A stretch of DNA of 32,730 nucleotides from W1P20-047 sp051878795 (lineage in GTDB: Bacteria > Actinomycetota > Coriobacteriia > Coriobacteriales > Eggerthellaceae). Positions 31,942 to 32,730 of this stretch are shown here, in pieces. Made by a program: the position numbers and the translations under genes. Below the pieces are notes generated by a model that saw nothing but the letters and a program-made list of their open reading frames with translations, was not told the origin of the DNA and did no database searches. How positions within the stretch are numbered: position 1 is the stretch's first letter; every line of letters starts with the position of its first letter. The stretch lies in contig JBJEKU010000103.1 of the NCBI GenBank assembly GCA_051878795.1, positions 1 through 32,730 of the forward strand, given 5' to 3'.

Positions 31942-32244
31942 ATGGCTAACAAAGACTACTCTCTTCTGAGCAAGACCTTGATCATCACGGACATGTACGA
32001 AACCGACCGAGATCCCATGGTGCTCGGTGGCGTTGCAATCCGCGCAGAGGACCTCGAGGAGTTCATCGAGGCCGTAGAGGAGCTGGCCATCAACCGCTTC
32101 GGGGGCGCGTCTTTTTCCGAGCTGCTGGACAACGACCTTGATGACGATACTGCAAGAGCATCGTCGGCACGCTACGGCCGAGAGCAGATAGACGCCATGT
32201 TCGCCGAGGTTAAGAGGATCCTAGGTTGGGACGAAGACCTGTAA
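31942..32244 (+). CDS. Hypothetical protein, 100 residues
   Basis: ATG 31942 follows AAGGAGG at ideal spacing, 24 bp after the IS end. The protein is acidic: MANKDYSLLSKTLIITDMYE, then VLGGVAIRAEDLEEFIEAVEELAINRF, then a second acidic half with VKRILGWDEDL. I do not recognise it. It could be an intact small cytoplasmic protein with its promoter now replaced by the IS. A strong terminator follows. Confidence 0.7.
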   Translation: MANKDYSLLSKTLIITDMYETDRDPMVLGGVAIRAEDLEEFIEAVEELAINRFGGASFSELLDNDLDDDTARASSARYGREQIDAMFAEVKRILGWDEDL

Positions 32245-32251
32245 ATACGGC

Positions 32252-32282
32252 AAGGGCGCGGCTCAACCGCGCCCTTCGTTTG
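32252..32282 (+). terminator. Strong hairpin terminator
   Basis: AAGGGCGCGG (32252-32261) and CCGCGCCCTT (32267-32276) form a perfect 10-bp stem with a 5-nt loop, followed by CGTTTGCT. It separates the gene at 31942 from the convergent gene at 32292. Confidence 0.75.
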
Positions 32283-32291
32283 CTCTAGGGA

Positions 32292-32730
32292 TTATTTTAA
32301 GTCCTTTTTCTTGAACGATGTCGACAGCATCATGAGAAGAACGTCATTTACCAGCCTGCCTCTAAAGTTGCACACAGTCGTAAAAGAAGAGCTGTTTATT
32401 GTCGCAAGCTCTTGTGCCGAGAGAACTCCAGGTCCAGATGGGCAATATACAATTAGCCCGCATCTAGAGTTCTTGCGGTTAACGACTTCGTTAATGTACT
32501 CCTTGTTATCGCCTCTGCATGCAAACACGATAAGAAGAGCTTCGTTAAGATTTGCGCGTTGGTCGGCGGACACGCGCTCGATATTCTTCTTCTTGATTAA
32601 ACCCGAACTTGTCAGATCAGATTCGATTATGTGGTAATCATCCGCGTTGGCGAATACGGCGACCTTTTTCCCGAATAAGGCAAGGCCGAATCGCACTGTC
32701 GCCTGTGTGACTCCCGAGATGCAGCCGACT
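32292..32730 (-). CDS. Hypothetical protein, C-terminal part (continues past the right edge)
   Basis: The frame is open from the window edge, and GTG 32696 lies inside it, so the true start is probably outside. Visible text includes VTQATVRFGLALFGKKVAVF, NLNEALLIVFACRG, CGLIVYCPSGPGVLSAQEL and CNFRGRLVNDVLLMML, ending KKKDLK. The alternation of hydrophobic strands and helices looks like a Rossmann-type domain. I do not recognise the family. Confidence 0.65.
   Translation of the reverse strand, partial: VGCISGVTQATVRFGLALFGKKVAVFANADDYHIIESDLTSSGLIKKKNIERVSADQRANLNEALLIVFACRGDNKEYINEVVNRKNSRCGLIVYCPSGPGVLSAQELATINSSSFTTVCNFRGRLVNDVLLMMLSTSFKKKDLK

Overview
The window looks like a chromosomal segment of a high-GC Gram-positive gut actinobacterium of class Coriobacteriia, probably an Eggerthellaceae-type organism. 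This is inferred from the GC-rich codon use, strong AGGAGG-type ribosome binding sites, a lipoprotein-type methionine transporter, the MMPL plus heptad-repeat secretion pair, and the many AAA-DUF4143 ATPases. No rRNA, tRNA or CRISPR array was seen.

The left half (about 1-20 kb) is mostly intact metabolic and transport DNA. It holds a hipBA module cut by the left edge with three phased operators, an M20/AbgB-like amidohydrolase, an oleate hydratase divergent from a TetR regulator, a methionine ABC operon (metQ-metN-metI), cysK, a DUF815 ATPase, tcdA and larE. These are followed by a two-gene nucleotidyltransferase/HTH module of toxin-antitoxin type behind a perfect 14-bp palindrome. Next come a secreted heptad-repeat protein and an MMPL exporter, divergent from a second TetR. 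The two TetR proteins are paralogues, and the two divergent promoter regions share an 11-bp motif. One of the two operons hydrates unsaturated fatty acids and the other encodes an RND-type exporter, so they may be parallel envelope or fatty-acid stress responses.

The right half (about 20-32.7 kb) is an accessory region full of decay. It has a GT8 glycosyltransferase, the tail of an EamA transporter, a TfoX-like protein, a frameshifted GyrI-like gene, and a DUF3800 gene behind its own promoter and a terminator-like leader. It also has a DUF1294 membrane protein with an internal duplication, an AbiE module whose antitoxin has ACG where ATG is expected and whose toxin is cut after 54 residues, and a frameshifted unknown gene. 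Three AAA-DUF4143 ATPase genes follow on the minus strand, then an Abi_2-like fragment. Three pieces of one IS3-family element are interspersed. Only the copy at 30610-31917 is full length, and its transposase appears to have lost the first catalytic aspartate.

The most unusual pattern is that each of the three AAA-DUF4143 genes is preceded by a 42-46-bp near-perfect palindrome with a GCATTA core. In two of them the -10 box lies in the centre. The arm sequences differ from gene to gene, which suggests self-specific operators.
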